The notes under the pieces were generated by a model that saw only the letters and a list, made by a program, of their open reading frames with translations, did not search any database and was not told the DNA's origin. A DNA stretch of 64,000 bases from the NCBI GenBank assembly GCA_949130495.1, contig OX422221.1, positions 25,183,917 to 25,247,916 of the forward strand, written 5' to 3'. Positions 25,807 to 38,362 of this stretch are shown one piece after another (position 1 is the stretch's first letter; each line of letters begins with the position of its first letter). Source of the stretch: Sambucus nigra (Eukaryota > Streptophyta > Magnoliopsida > Dipsacales > Adoxaceae). Position numbers and translations under genes: made by a program.

Positions 25807-26600
25807 ATGAATTGTTAGTGATCCATATTTCATGTTAAAACTACTATTCGTCTTATGATAATCAATAATTTTGTATGAGTAATTTTGGAGGGACACACAA
25901 ATCCTATGCCTAAATCAGACCCGCTGAGTTATCTAAAGGGCATTGGTTAGTGTTTTTAGTAGATCTCAAAGTGGATTTCACACATTAACCAATATATGAC
26001 TACAACATCATCTCGGTCTGATTTCTTAATTTGTGTGTTTCTCTAAAATTGATAATTTCATAAAAGCTTTGTTGTTGTCTTAGTATCGACTTTAAATCAA
26101 AGTTGGAATTCTATTTTTGTAAGATAAACATCATCCAATTCTATTACTTACTTTGTAATTCTCCTAACCATGTATCGATTTAAAATTATGGTGAGTGGGA
26201 CTTGAATGTGTGTTGTGTGCGGAGAGAAAGTGATAATAAATATCGTCTTTTTTTCTCGTGTCCATTCTCAAATACGATTTCAAGAGTTGTCCCCAAGAAA
26301 TGTGTTTTGTAATCAGATGTTGTGCTTTCTCAGAATACCATAGTGGTAAATTAACGTGTGAAGTTAAGTTATGGGCAATGTATCAATGTCTTTTTTTTTT
26401 AACTCTTGACATGAAATATAAGATGTTATTACTTGTTGTAGACTTCTCGAAAAGTGAAAAAATTCCATCGAAATGAGCACTTTGAAGAACATAGTGTAAA
26501 GCAAAGATAGGTAGTGGTTTTTGCCAATATTGTTTCTAACGTGTTTGGCACTAAAGCATTTCTAGTATTTTTTTATAAATAAGTGGATGGAGGGACAACA
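25807..26600 (+). repeat. Segmental duplication copy A, 3' flank of COMT-like gene
   Basis: Collinear with 45156-45581 and then 63682-64000. The copy B Gypsy element interrupts the match at the GAAAGTG of 26225. No further gene is recognised. It marks the right-hand extent of copy A that can be tested in this window. Confidence 0.85.
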
Positions 26601-26844
26601 AATTATGAAGGGATTTTGAGCTCTAATATATCTCTAAAAAAGTGAAAAGTCAGAAGATCTTTTGAACATTGATTAGCATGGAAGAATTACTCTTAATTCT
26701 ACGAGAAATATTAAAGATCTGTTTGATTATGAATTTAGAAAATATGGTTTAAAAACTAATTTTGAGACTAATTTTATAAACTATTTTTTAAAAAAATTCT
26801 AGCACATGTTAAAATTGATCAACATTTATATGGTTGGATGACAT

Positions 26845-27545
26845 TTTGTAACACCTCATATTTCTGAGTTTCGGGAATTAAATATTTTGGTTATTGTAAA
26901 TTACACACGTGTCATTGAATTAAATATTATGTGTTTATTAAAATAATAATTGGGAGCTATAATTATTAGTATTTACGGAATAAATTTACTAAGTGAATAG
27001 TAAATAACTTTCAATAATTATTATACATCATAGCGAGTGATATCGGCGTGACTGTGCTATATCTCAACCGGGAGTCGCTTGTAGACTATACGAAGGTCGA
27101 GATGGGAAATTTATATGTAGTGACTCGGATGGCGATTTCGAGGTCACAGTTGATTCCGAATGGGTCCAAATAGTCAGAATAGTGTACTTGGATGTGCTGA
27201 TTGGGTTCCGGGGCGATTTTAGACCAACCCGACACCAAGTAAGGGTGTTTCGGTCATTTAGGAGCCTAGGGTAGAAGGAAATCCGAAAATTATAGTTTTT
27301 TATGTTCCCCTTTGAGTTATGGGCTAGGGTTACAACACTTAGGATACAGAGTAGGCCATAGGAGGGGAAGTGGAGAATAAACCTAGGCCATTCCATAGCT
27401 TTTCGCACCACCTATGTTGTCGGATTTGTGATCGGAATAAGGAAAGATCAACTCCATCAACTTAGAACAAAAATCAGACCTAATTTATCAATGAAAGTGG
27501 TTATCTTGCATTACTTTATACATGTTATAATACCGGGTTTTAATT
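26845..27545 (+). mobile_element. Gypsy LTR-like fragment
   Basis: Begins near TTGTAACACCTCATATTTCT, the TGTAACACC start common to plant Gypsy LTRs. It continues into a GC-richer block (about 27050-27420, with GGTCGAGATGGGAAATTTAT and GACTCGGATGGCGATTTCGA) and a TATA-less tail. No internal region or second copy is present. A 115-codon minus frame in it has no family resemblance. Borders are approximate. Confidence 0.45.
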
Positions 27546-29385
27546 TAATGATTTAAATGACATTCTTGGGATTTGGATGGGTGAGATTAATGATTTGGGG
27601 GTAAGAATTCATGTAAAACATTAGAAAATTTTCTTAAAAATAAACTAAACAAAGAGTGACTATTAATAAAATCGTATCGTTTCTGTAAATTTAAAACAAA
27701 AAATATCTCCTCAATTTTTTTGTTAAACAAAATGTTAACTTAATACTTGAGACAAAAAAATTTGCAACAAAACACAAAAATGTAATAACGCACGCCCAAC
27801 GCTATTACATGAAGTCAAAATAGCAATTTTAAGGTAATGATTAATACCAACAAAAAAAATGGAAAATTAATTTTTTTACAGGTATACAAAAATAAGAAAT
27901 TGGAAAGTACTAATAGCATAAAAGAATGTTTAAGATAGTGATTGTGTTAAAAGTAAGTAAAGTGATGAACACAATCATTAGGAATTTTCATTGCTTAACC
28001 TTTTCACTACAATTAGAAAAACATATAGATTAAGCGAGGAGATCCACTTCGTATCCTTATTAATTTCATTATAAACATCCCTAACTAAATTTGAAGGAGA
28101 TTGATTAAAACAATACCTTCAAAACATTTAAGGTCCTCACATTCACAGTGTTAGGTGAAAGAAGGGATTCACAAAGGTATTCCCTAAAAATCAAAATGAG
28201 GAGAAGACGGGTCAGATGGAAAACAAAACATTACGTAGTAAATATAAGCATTAAAGAGTAAACCTATGGGAAAGGGATATGGGAACCTAGTGAACAAAAA
28301 CTTTCATATGTCAATAATGTTACCATTCTAGGGAACTAAAAATTGAATATATATGATAAAGATGCATACTAATCCAAAATTTTAAAAGCCCGAACTTTGT
28401 TTCAACACGTTGGTTTAATCCAAAAAATATCGTAATTTGAAACTCAAAACCAAAGTATAGATTAGAAGAAAAAAATATCTTACTTTTAACCAAAATAATT
28501 AGACATGCGCTATTATTAAATTACAATGAAAGTACATAAGTGCTTAACTTGTTTTAATAAAGGTTAATGAATCTTGTATCTTTTCAACACTAAATGGAAT
28601 GATCAATAATCTACCTTCACAGGTGAATCAATAATGAAACAATCCCTTACATAATGTTGTAGTGTGATAGAAAACATGAGAAACATAAACCTATCCATCA
28701 ATTGGAAACAAACAACCAAATTACATTCTTTCCAAAACAGAAACTGGAAAGTAAACCATATTAAAAGTTTGAAGTATTAGATGTTATTACCGCTCAATTG
28801 TCCTTATATATTAAATGGAAAGATTTTAAAAAAGTTTGAAACAGGAAAACTCATCATAAATCGATTGTATAATAAGAACAATTAAAATTTTCACAATGAG
28901 AGTGTGGTATTGGGGGTTTAATACCGTGTAAAATAAGTCAGAAATCCCATCCTTGCAAGCGTTGTTGGCGTTGATCTCAACATCTCCAAGCTCCCACAAA
29001 GTTGTCCATAAACAGAACCTACGCATAATTACATGAATAAAGTAAAGGAATTTTAAGATCTTGAATTATTTTGAAAATTTAAAAACTCAGCCTATTTATA
29101 GTTTTGGATTTTTGAAAACTCTATCAATTTACAGTTTTGTTCATGACTATTTTAACATTTTTTATTATTGGATACGGGCTATAATGGTCAATTTTGTGAA
29201 TGCTCCACGCCACAGTGAGGTTTCTATTTTCCTCCTATCACTTACCTTCATCAAAATGTCCTGGAGTTTAGTCATTTGTACTTCTTTTCCACGCTGATGA
29301 ACACTGTTTCTTTTTGTTAGTTCGTGACCTGTTAAAACGTTAAATTTGATAAGGATATTTTTTTAGCAGAAGTGTTTCTTGTTGG
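27546..29385. other. AT-rich intergenic DNA
   Basis: No gene recognised. A 66-codon minus frame at 28826-29026 and a 78-codon + frame at 29061-29297 show no known motif. Confidence 0.6.
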
Positions 29386-29386
29386 T

Positions 29387-29632
29387 TAAAGATAGGAATG
29401 ACGTAACACTTGATGTCAAGGGTGAGATGATTATATCAAACGTTAAAATCCTTGTGTTGAATGTTTTCTATTTCATTCTTGTGTATCTTCGGTAACACCA
29501 CAGTGAGGTTAAAGACAGGAATGACGTAACACTTGATGTCAAGGGTGAGATGTGTATATCAAACGTTAAAATCCTTGTGTTGAATGTTTTCTATTTCATT
29601 CTTGTGTATCTTCGTTAACACCACAGTGAGGT
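29387..29632. repeat. 123-bp tandem duplication
   Basis: Two adjacent units with period 123 bp, each from GTTAAAGA(T/C)AGGAATGACG to AACACCACAGTGAG, differing at a handful of bases. A diverged partial relative (CTTGTGTTGAATGTTTTCT) lies at about 29834. Confidence 0.92.
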
Positions 29633-29639
29633 TAATGTC

Positions 29640-32054
29640 CTTATATTTTAGCAAACGTTAAATTTCCACTGTGTATAAACTGAGCATTACATTTATGTTT
29701 GTCCCGAAGATACACAAGTTTTTAAATACATTATAATTGGTGAGATAGTATTTTCATTCTTCTGCTAAAAGGTTTCAAACATTTTATATTCAGACATTTT
29801 ATATTCCGACCTTCAAAAGCCAGACATTTCATTCTTGTGTTGAATGTTTTCTTTTTCACCCAAAGAATCCTTGTGTTGCTCATCTAGTATGCTAATTGGG
29901 TCAATATATTCTTGTCGAGAACAGTTCATTTATTCAATTTAAAAAACTTGGATTAAAATTAAAGTTGCCAATATGAAGTGTGTAAAATTTAATCTCTTTC
30001 GTCAAAACCAAGCCTGCATACATGTTAAATATATAAGAAAACCGAGGTTGTATGTTAAATAAGGTTTTCATATCATGTAATGCTATATTAATTGAATAAG
30101 GTTGCATACATGTTAAATAAAGCCGGATGATCAACGGAACGAATATTAATCATGTTAAATAAAGTTCCTATACCTCTTTAAGGTTTGTTAAATAAGGCTG
30201 CAAGGATGTTATACCTCTTTTAAGGTTCTAGAAAATGAGGTTGCTATACCTCTTTAAGACTGATATCATTTCAAGCTCGTGAAAATGAAGAAAATTCATT
30301 TAAATGAAAAAGTCATGATTAATGACGAATTTGAAGAGGAGCCAAAGGACCACTTGATTGAACTTAGTTTTTTGTTTGTCAAATACTCGAACATTCAAAA
30401 AAATTAACTTGCAACAATAGTTCCACTTCCCAAATTCGTGTATAAAATATTATTTGATTAGTTTAGAGGCGAACATGGAATCAAAAATAGTTTAGTGAAC
30501 TTGGAATCAAGAATTTTATTGACATGAATAGAGTGCTTTGAGTGACTACAGTGATGAATTTTATGGACATGAATGTTGATTAATGATTCAGAAGAAAAAC
30601 TATTAGTGATGAAATCAGTATCTGATGGAGTAATGATGGGCAACAACAAATCAAGGATTGTAGAAATTTGACACAGATCAATAAAAGAAGAGTCAGCTCC
30701 ATGACACATGGCTGTAATTTATGGCAAGCCTTTTTCTTTTATAAATTTCATATAGATATTAACTTAAACCCTTGGGGGTTATATAGAGAGAATTTCAACA
30801 GTGATTTCATCCAATTGCATTGTGAAACAGAAAAGAAAAGAAACAAACATCAAAATCACTTAAATTGTTGACAAAGAATTAACTTTCTTACTCTTTTGAT
30901 GAACATTATCCAAGTCAATACCCGATCCTGCCAATTTTAAAAGAAATATTAAAATTTATGAGATAATAAAATATTAATAAGATATGACACATGGAAGTTA
31001 CTAAAGGTAGAACACAAACAACAAAATATGCAATTCCGAATTGTGCAGATTTGTGCATTGCAACTCTGCAGATTGTCTATCAGTTGCAATACAATCTTTT
31101 ATATATCATATAAATATAAACGATTGTATATGCCATGTATAAATTGTACATATTGTATTGCAACTGTGCAGATTGCAATACAATCTTTAAAATTAGTGGT
31201 TTGATTTATCCTATGTGTGCTTTCTTCTTCATCTCTAGTAGAGTCTTACATGTGTATTAATTTAGGATTTATCTAATTTTTTTAGTAGATCTTGAAAAAA
31301 ATCATTGTTAGAGATTGGATTTTTCAAGATCGGTGAAGATTATCATATACTGATTATACAGGGTTGAAAGTTAAAATAATCAGTGTTGGTTGTGGTTGAG
31401 TATTTGAATTTTTGGTATGATTATTCTCCTATGAGACGTTGTTCTCTAATCGGCATCCATTCTCTTACTATTCATGTTGACAGTCATTAGGTGGATTTGA
31501 AGTTTTTTTAACTTTCAACTATTTGAAAGATCTCCATGTGGAAAGCTCGGAATTATATTCATATTTAGATTTCAATTTTCTCAAGATCTGAGACGTTTCT
31601 AGTACCTAGATGAGTTATTCGTTGATGATTTTTGTGCTGCTTGTCGATTCATTTCTTTAGCTATAGATGAAGGAGAAAAAGAACCGTGATGATGAGTAGT
31701 CCTCTGTCGCAACCTAGAACCATGAAGAATCATGAAGAATCGTGAAAATAAATCCCCAAACTGTGTACCCTAGAAGAAGGGGAGAGAGAGAAATACGGGA
31801 TTGTTTGGGAATTTTGATTGTTTCTTTTTGTCAAATTATAAATTTAACCCTTGTTTTGAATTAACATAAGAGAGAACCCAAATAATAGAGAGGCAAAAGA
31901 GGGGGGAAATAAAAAATAAAGGGTCAAAAGAGTAAAATAGAACAAATCAATCTCAACCATCCATTTCTTGCTTTGGTGTCTAAATCCTCACCTTTAATTA
32001 AGTTATCAACTTATGGAATAGTAAACTATTCTACTCCTTATTATATATATATAT
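29640..32054. other. AT-rich intergenic DNA with a small hairpin
   Basis: No recognised gene. Near 31083-31165 AGTTGCAATACAAT and its exact inverse complement enclose about 55 bp. An 83-codon minus frame at 30458-30709 is not recognised. A short TA repeat lies at about 32041. Confidence 0.55.
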
Positions 32055-32219
32055 ATGCCTTTACTACATAACAACTTATTGGAATGTGTTTTTGTTATTT
32101 GTGTGTTATTTACGTAACTGACCATAAGGGTAATTTGGTCCCCATAATGTATTTTTTCCTTAGTATAAATATAAGCCTCTAAACCAGTAAGGGGCATAAT
32201 AGAATTTTATCATTCTAGT
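32055..32219 (+). repeat. Truncated LTR (3' part) on the + strand
   Basis: Inferred from the primer-binding site immediately behind it. It contains a TATA-like TATAAATATAAG at 32164-32175. The left border is uncertain and no partner LTR is visible. Confidence 0.45.
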
Positions 32220-32231
32220 TGGTATCAGAGC
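32220..32231 (+). other. Primer-binding site (initiator Met tRNA)
   Basis: Exact TGGTATCAGAGC, the canonical plant retrotransposon primer site, facing right. Confidence 0.8.
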
Positions 32232-32264
32232 AGAAAAACAAAGAATAAACTTGCTCGTAACCTT

Positions 32265-33440
32265 CTGCTCCCTCAAACAAACCTCATTCCTCCTCAACCT
32301 AGCCACCCCAACCACCCCCGCCACCACCGAACACAACCCCCCATAACGCAAACCTTAGGAGACCAACCCTAGGGTTGCGCATCCCCCTTGTGGCCCTCTT
32401 TAAGGGTGCCCCCTCCCCCTAGGGTTTAGGTTCAAGGTTCAAGATGCCTAGGTTTTAATTTTTTTGAACGAGTTTCTTTATTTTTTGGGGCTGATTACTC
32501 TTGAATAAAGAGACTCTTATTATCTACCTATGATGTGATAGATTATTGTTACGATATTTCATCATTTGGAGCAAAAACCTTTTATAGGTATTTGAATGTA
32601 TCTAGAATAAAGATCAAATTAATCGAAGTGGGGTCTAAAAAGGAAATATGATTGAACTAATTAAAGGAGGGGGATCGTAAGGTGGGATGTCTACTTACTT
32701 ATATATTAGGGGTGTGTTGCCAAAGTATAGTTCACAAGGGTACGCGTAGTGGTGAAAATTTCAACCTCCAAGCCAAATGCCACTCGAGGCTCCCAATCAT
32801 GGTTTAATATATCAACTGAAACCACTACAACTTTGTTGAGTTAACTAGATATCACAAAGCCAAGTCCATTCATGAGTTGTAAAATAAATTAAATAGTACA
32901 AAATTGGTCTAAGTCATCCTAAATATCTATGACCTAACCCAAATAAGCCTAAATATCGAAGACTCGGTTAAAAACTGAGTATGCAACCTAAATATCAGCT
33001 TCCACTCGCGACTCGTTTGGTTGTTTTCTATGTAATTTGTATCGTTTAGTTGTGGAAATTTTAACTATGGGTAATATATTATTATACATAGTAGTTAATA
33101 AGTTTCAATTTCTCTACATATTTTTTTGATAAAAGTATTTAGAGATTGTGTGCTTATGATTTTCAGAACGATTCAATTGACAAGTGCACTATGGGCAAGT
33201 ATATCAATTGGATAATCCTATGCATATTAAATGATAATTTTGTCATTATCTAATTAATTCAGATAATTATACTTCTTTTTTGTGCTTTAAATAAAAAATA
33301 TTATGCTCTCTAAATAACATATCATTGTGTGTTGCCTTAAAAAGATACCGATGCCAAGTTAAAAGTGACAGGCGAATGAATTGCTAGGTTTGACCGTGGG
33401 AGTCTTGTGGGTCTTGCCATCTCCACGGCAACATTTTCGA
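32265..33440 (+). repeat. Segmental duplication copy B, left blocks (uninterrupted)
   Basis: Continuous here but split in copy A by the CACTA element (at about 32948, where B reads AATAAGCCTAAATATCGAAG) and by the 6.3-kb LTR element (at about 33440-33450). It therefore serves as the empty site for both. No gene is recognised. Confidence 0.88.
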
Positions 33441-34079
33441 TGTCTATTTATTTTGGTAGAAAAAGACACTTAGCATTCGTGGTCCTATCCTTGAGGTCAC
33501 GAGTCTTTTGACTGGTGTCTTGATATCATTGTCATGTTGCATATGATGATAGACTAGTTTATTTTCCATGTGTCCATGGTTGTGTATACCATACTACGAA
33601 AGAACTTTTGCTAATCTCAAGATGTTTTTATTTAAATTTTTTGTTCAAAGAACATTATATCTAAAACACAATTAAGTGCTATGCATTTTCATATTTTATA
33701 TTTTCTATAGGACATATCTAGACGTGACGTGATTCTCCTATAATAGGCTTGTGCTGAAAAGGTTTTCTATGGATGATCTATAAAAAATTTAAGTCCATCT
33801 TCATTAACAAGTTATTTGACTGCTAAACGATCAACAAATATGTTGCCTTCGTGAATAGTGCTTAGCATCTTGGTAGTTGAGGGGTTATGGGGGAGGTTTA
33901 TATCTTTGTAATTGGATTCTGTATACGGTTCTCCATGTGCCACTTAAGTATTGCTTAATTTAGTTTGTTAAAATAGAGGACGATATTTCCAGTCCTTTCA
34001 AATAGCTAAATATCTCAACACCCTTATTTGGTTCTATAATAATATGCGACAATAGAGAATGACAAACGTTGCAATGCAA
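33441..34079 (+). repeat. Segmental duplication copy B, block upstream of OMT exon
   Basis: From 33635 on it matches 21766 onward. 33465-33630 has no counterpart in copy A, where a Copia remnant lies instead. No COMT exon 1 or 2 is visible. Confidence 0.75.
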
Positions 34080-34144
34080 GTGTGGAACATGCTAGGGAAG
34101 ATATATTTGAAAGAGTTACTCGTGGAGATGCCTTTTTTATGAAA
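34080..34144 (+). pseudogene. O-methyltransferase (COMT-like) penultimate exon, copy B
   Basis: Same 65-bp length as copy A. It reads V-E-H-A-R-E-D-I-F then G-D-A-F-F-M-K before a GTAATT donor. There is no stop, unlike copy A, but the glycines of the G-G-D-M-F motif are lost and the acceptor dinucleotide aligned with copy A's AG reads AA. It is part of the copy B pseudogene. Confidence 0.8.
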
Positions 34145-34987
34145 GTAATTTTAAATCTTGCACTAAGTAAACATTAGGTTGTGTTTGCTAAGGGAAATTG
34201 TAAAATTTTCCAAGGCAAATATGATCTTTTAGATTTTCCAATCTTTTGGTGTGTTTAATAGCATGTATATACATTGGGAATATTACCAAAGTTACATGTT
34301 GGTAAAACTAGGATAAGGACATTGTAGAAATTTTCATTGGAAAACTTTTCTATGGGGCAGGGGCATAAGAAAAAATGTCCCCAATTTTTTTTCATTTTAA
34401 TTGTTTCATCCCGCCCTATCAAACACAGCCTTATATATATATGTGTGTACATGTATAGAGGCATGTATGCCTGAGTTAAACAACACTACAAACATCTTAA
34501 AATTGCTTCTTTGGTATGTGTTGTGCACGGGAGGATCTTAATGTGGGCAGGTGCCCACCCTATTTTTTTTGGGAAAATAAAACTAGGTACTAAAGTTTGG
34601 GGTGTAAATAAAAACAATACAACTTTAACCACCGTGAAGCAAAAAAATGAAATTACGAATTCAAAATGTTTATCATTGTTTACTATAACTATTTGCTTCA
34701 ACTACTCCAATTTTTCTATTGAATAAAACACACATTATTGCATTCGTTGTAATTGTATGTGTTGCACATGAAAATGTGATGCGATTGGGACATTGCTTCC
34801 ACGGTAGAGTAGATTGTATCTATCTAGGTGCTTTTTTAATAAAAAATTCAGATCACTCCTAAAATATTTTCTCTAGGGTTTAAGAGATGTTATTAATAGA
34901 AAAAAGTTATACTTTCTATTTTTCGCCCACCTTAATACGAGTTTTTTGATGCATCCCTGGTCTTGTGATGGATTTTTAGGATTATTG
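34145..34987 (+). other. Intron of COMT-like copy B, 5' part
   Basis: Collinear with the two ends of the copy A intron, without its microsatellite and MITE block. The intron is interrupted by the 9.8-kb Copia element and resumes at 44803. Confidence 0.8.
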
Positions 34988-36955
34988 TGAAAAACGTTGC
35001 TAATGCCGTTTAATACAAGATTAAACTGTATAAGCAACTCCGAGATGTTTGTTGAAGAAACCCTTTTCTTTTGAAAATAAAAATTATAAACAACAAGATG
35101 CGTTTACAAAAAAACTTATGTACGAGATTAATCAAGACTTTGTAATCAGTTTTAAAACTAGACAGTTTCAAAAATTCAGCACACTATAGAATGAGATGAG
35201 TATATGAGGATAATCAGAACACACAATTTTTAACGTGGTAAAACCTCTCCCAATAGAGGAAACATCCACGGTGACTTCTAAGTCACAAAAGTAAAAATCC
35301 ACTAACAATAAATAATAGTTACAAACAATACAACATACATGCACACAAATCAACCTATTCTAAGTTTAGGAATATACCCCACTTGGTGTCCTTCTAACTT
35401 CTCATAGATCTGATTGTTGATGATGTTTTTCCAGTTTGATAACTTCCTTTGCTTTAGATTCCTTACGTCGACTCAATAATCTTTGATATTATTCACAACA
35501 CTTCCAGTGTAGTAGTGTGTTAAGTGTTTGTGAAGTGATTCCTATCAACATGCATGAACTCACACACACTTAGTTTTACAGACAGTCCTAGAAAAATTAC
35601 ATATAAAGACTATATGCTGTGATTTTGTTTTCTTTCTTTCTTACAGAACTAAAATCCTTTTTGACCTTTACTCTATCCCAGATTCCACGGAAATCTTTCT
35701 TCAAAATCGGTCAAGACCTTAATCAATCTCTATTTTCAAAATATTTTTGAGATTGAAAATCTCCAAGTGTGAATCCAACTAGGTCAAGGTTAAGTTTCGT
35801 AAGACTAGAAACCATAAAACATTTTCAAAACTAAATCAGTAAAGATTTTCTTAAATCAAGAAAGAAATATGCAGATCTAGTGAAATGTAACATGCAGAGT
35901 GTAGATCTATAGTTTCTATGAAAAAGAAATACAAATCTTCACACGAATGTTTAAGCTGTTAACAAGATCATAGACAAAGAGGTTACAGCTTCAATATGAA
36001 CAAACCACTCTCTCTCAAACACTCAAGGTTGTGTTTGGCGTTGTGAATATACGAAGGTTTGATTCAGAGTTTGAAATGTTTAGGGTTAGGGTTAGGTTTT
36101 GGCTAACACAGTTTCTTTCTCTCTCTTCTCTCCTTTGTTTTCTCTCTTCTCTCTCACTTCTCTCTTCTCTCTATTTTTTTTCTCTCAGAAATGACGAATG
36201 CCCAAAAGTCTTGAAAGGCTGAGAAGTGGAGGGTTTATATAGGAGTGGAGGAAGGTTCTAGAGATGCGAAGGGAATCAAGGGCTGAGATTAAGTCATCCT
36301 AAAATTGACTTGATCTGAGGGTTATAAAACAGCGGTGGTTAAGTCGAATGTGATTGGTTCATAGGATGGCACAAGGATAGGTTTCAAAAACATGCAGACC
36401 ATCGATAAGTTTTGATCCAACGATCAACAATGCACCATCCAACCCTCTCACACAACAAACACAAATTGATGCATCAGGCAAGTGACAAGTGTTGGCATGT
36501 GATAGGTGTACAAACGCGCGTCAAAAATATTTACTGGCAGCACCCTGAAGTCTCTAGCGCATTTACATTCTACCCAATCAAACATTCCAATGAAAAATGA
36601 GTTCTTCAAAATAGCAAAATAACCCCACAAATTTTATAAAGACATTTTATTAATGAAAACATTTATTTAAAAAATGTTTAAAAATGTTTAAAAATTCCCC
36701 AAAAATTATTAAAGCACCATTTTAAGGGGAGTTAATCACACAATCAATTTTAAGCAATATATACACATGTATGCACTTCTAATGTGTGTAGTGTGATTCA
36801 ATTTATACCTTATTGGATTATTGAAGAGGATTATAGAGAATGATTCTGAGGTTCTTTGGATTCTAGGTTGGACAACCAATTTTGTCACTATTTCCAAACT
36901 AGATGAACACTTATACAATATAGACTTAAGCAAGTCAAAGGTATAAGGTGCTTCA
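34988..36955 (-). repeat. 3' LTR of the 9.8-kb Copia element
   Basis: 1968 bp. On the minus strand it starts TGAAGCACC and ends GTTTTTCA. It includes a GGGTTAGGGTTAGG telomere-like box (about 36082), a CT-rich run just beside it and a TATA box near 36232. Confidence 0.95.
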
Positions 36956-36967
36956 ATCTCCCCCTTT
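36956..36967 (-). other. Polypurine tract of the 9.8-kb Copia element
   Basis: Minus-strand AAAGGGGGAGAT lies directly against the LTR start TGAAGC. Confidence 0.85.
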
Positions 36968-37276
36968 GGAAATATGAGACAAAATCTCCTTTGAGTTAAC
37001 TTAAAACTCGTACGGAACAAAAAAATACAACCTAGTCCTATACAAAAGATACTATCTACCCATTTCCTAGAAAGTCAAAAATTACATAACTCAACTATTT
37101 ACAAAATTTGTACACTAGAAAAGGTAGACAATCAGTAGAAGAGATTCCTGCAAATATGCACACTAAGATCAAGCAGTTTAGATGAAATGTGAACAAAATA
37201 TTGAACCCGTAAGACTCAAATTTCTCCCCCATTTTGTCTCAAATGGACAAAGGGTAAAAATTAAGGTCTACAGAGT
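36968..37276 (-). other. Untranslated 3' region of the 9.8-kb Copia element
   Basis: About 310 bp between the end of RNase H and the polypurine tract. No envelope-like frame is present. Confidence 0.7.
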
Positions 37277-37633
37277 TTATTCAGCACATACCATACCTAT
37301 AGAATTACGCAAATACAGAAATCTTTTATAGTCTAAAGGTTTAGTGAACATGTCTGCAAGTTGCAGATCAGTAGGCAGGTAATGGATTTCTAACTCCTTA
37401 GTTTCAACCAGTTCGCGTATAAAGTGATGTCTTATTTTAATATGCTTAGTTCGCGAGTGTTGAACCGTGTTTTTAGATATGTTAATAGCGCTTTGATTGT
37501 CACAATAAAATTTTAACTGATCTTCTTTAATCCCATAGTCGCTTAACATTTGTTTTATCCATAACAATTGAGCACATCAACTTCCTGCTGCTATATATTC
37601 GGACTCAGCCGTAGATAAAGATGTGCAATTCTA
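37277..37633 (-). pseudogene. Copia RNase H C-terminal segment
   Basis: Continues the pol frame. Between 37633 and 37567 it reads S-T-A-E-S-E-Y-I-A-A-G-S with stops on both sides (TAG at 37631, TGA at 37577-37579). Then an open 96-codon stretch with Y-C-D-N-Q-S-A-I-N-I and H-I-K-I-R-H-H-F-I-R, the catalytic D-N-x-S and H-I-x-x-R-x-H motifs, and A-D-M-F-T-K-P-L. It ends at a natural TAA/TAG-type position near 37277. Confidence 0.88.
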
Positions 37634-38362
37634 TTTTTTGCTACTCCAACCAACTAAATTATTGCCGACATAATAACAGGCACCTGATGTACTTTTACTA
37701 TCATCGGTACACCCGGCCCAATCAGCATCAGTATATCCTATGATGGTGCTACAGGTATCATTAGTGTACCTAAGTCCAAGATTAAGAGTGCCCTTTATGT
37801 ACTTTATTATACGTTTTACACACGATAAATGGCTCTCTTTAGAGTTATTCTGGTAATGAGCACACAGACATACATCATACATTATGTCTAGTCGCGAGGC
37901 AGTTAGATAGAGTAGGCTACCAATCATACTACGATAAAGTGTGGAATCAACTGACTTTCCATTTTCATCTTTACATAATTTAACAGTAGTACTCATAGGC
38001 GTTTTGGCAACTTTAGCGTTATCTAAACCAAATTTCTTAACAAGATCTAAGGCATACTTGGTTTGAGAGACAAATAGACCATCAGAATTCTGTTTCACTT
38101 GAAATCCTAAGAAAAGTTGTAGCTCCCCCATAAGGGACATGTGAAACTCCTTATGCATTATAGCAGAAAAAGATTTAACTTCAGAGTTTGAAGTAGACCC
38201 AAAAATGATGTCGTCTACATAGACTTGGGCTATAATAATGTTTTTGTCAAAATGTTTGACAAAGAGAGTCTGGTCATTTCCTCCTCTCTTAAAACCCTTA
38301 TCCAACAAAAAGTTGGAAAGGCGTTCATACCAAGCTCTAGGAGCTTGTTTTAAGCCATACAA
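37631..38362 (-). pseudogene. Copia reverse transcriptase (palm) and RNase H start
   Basis: 243 codons from Y-G-L-K-Q-A-P-R-A-W through the catalytic Y-V-D-D box (about residue 49) to the RNase H beginning Y-T-D-A-D-W-A-G. The active-site Asp pair is intact. It is joined to the upstream frame by a one-base frameshift near 38350-38362, inside the K-A-L-Y-G-L-K-Q motif. It stops early at 37631 in S-S-K-K, where the family has Gln. Confidence 0.92.

Noticed and set aside
26845..27545. Intact solo LTR.
   Set aside because: TG start is plausible, but I found neither a clear end nor a target duplication, so only an LTR-like fragment is claimed.
36736..37020. 94-codon ORF on the minus strand beyond RNase H, as a possible envelope-like gene.
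   Set aside because: It crosses the polypurine tract and LTR border, and the same LTR part recurs at 44583; no membrane or envelope features.
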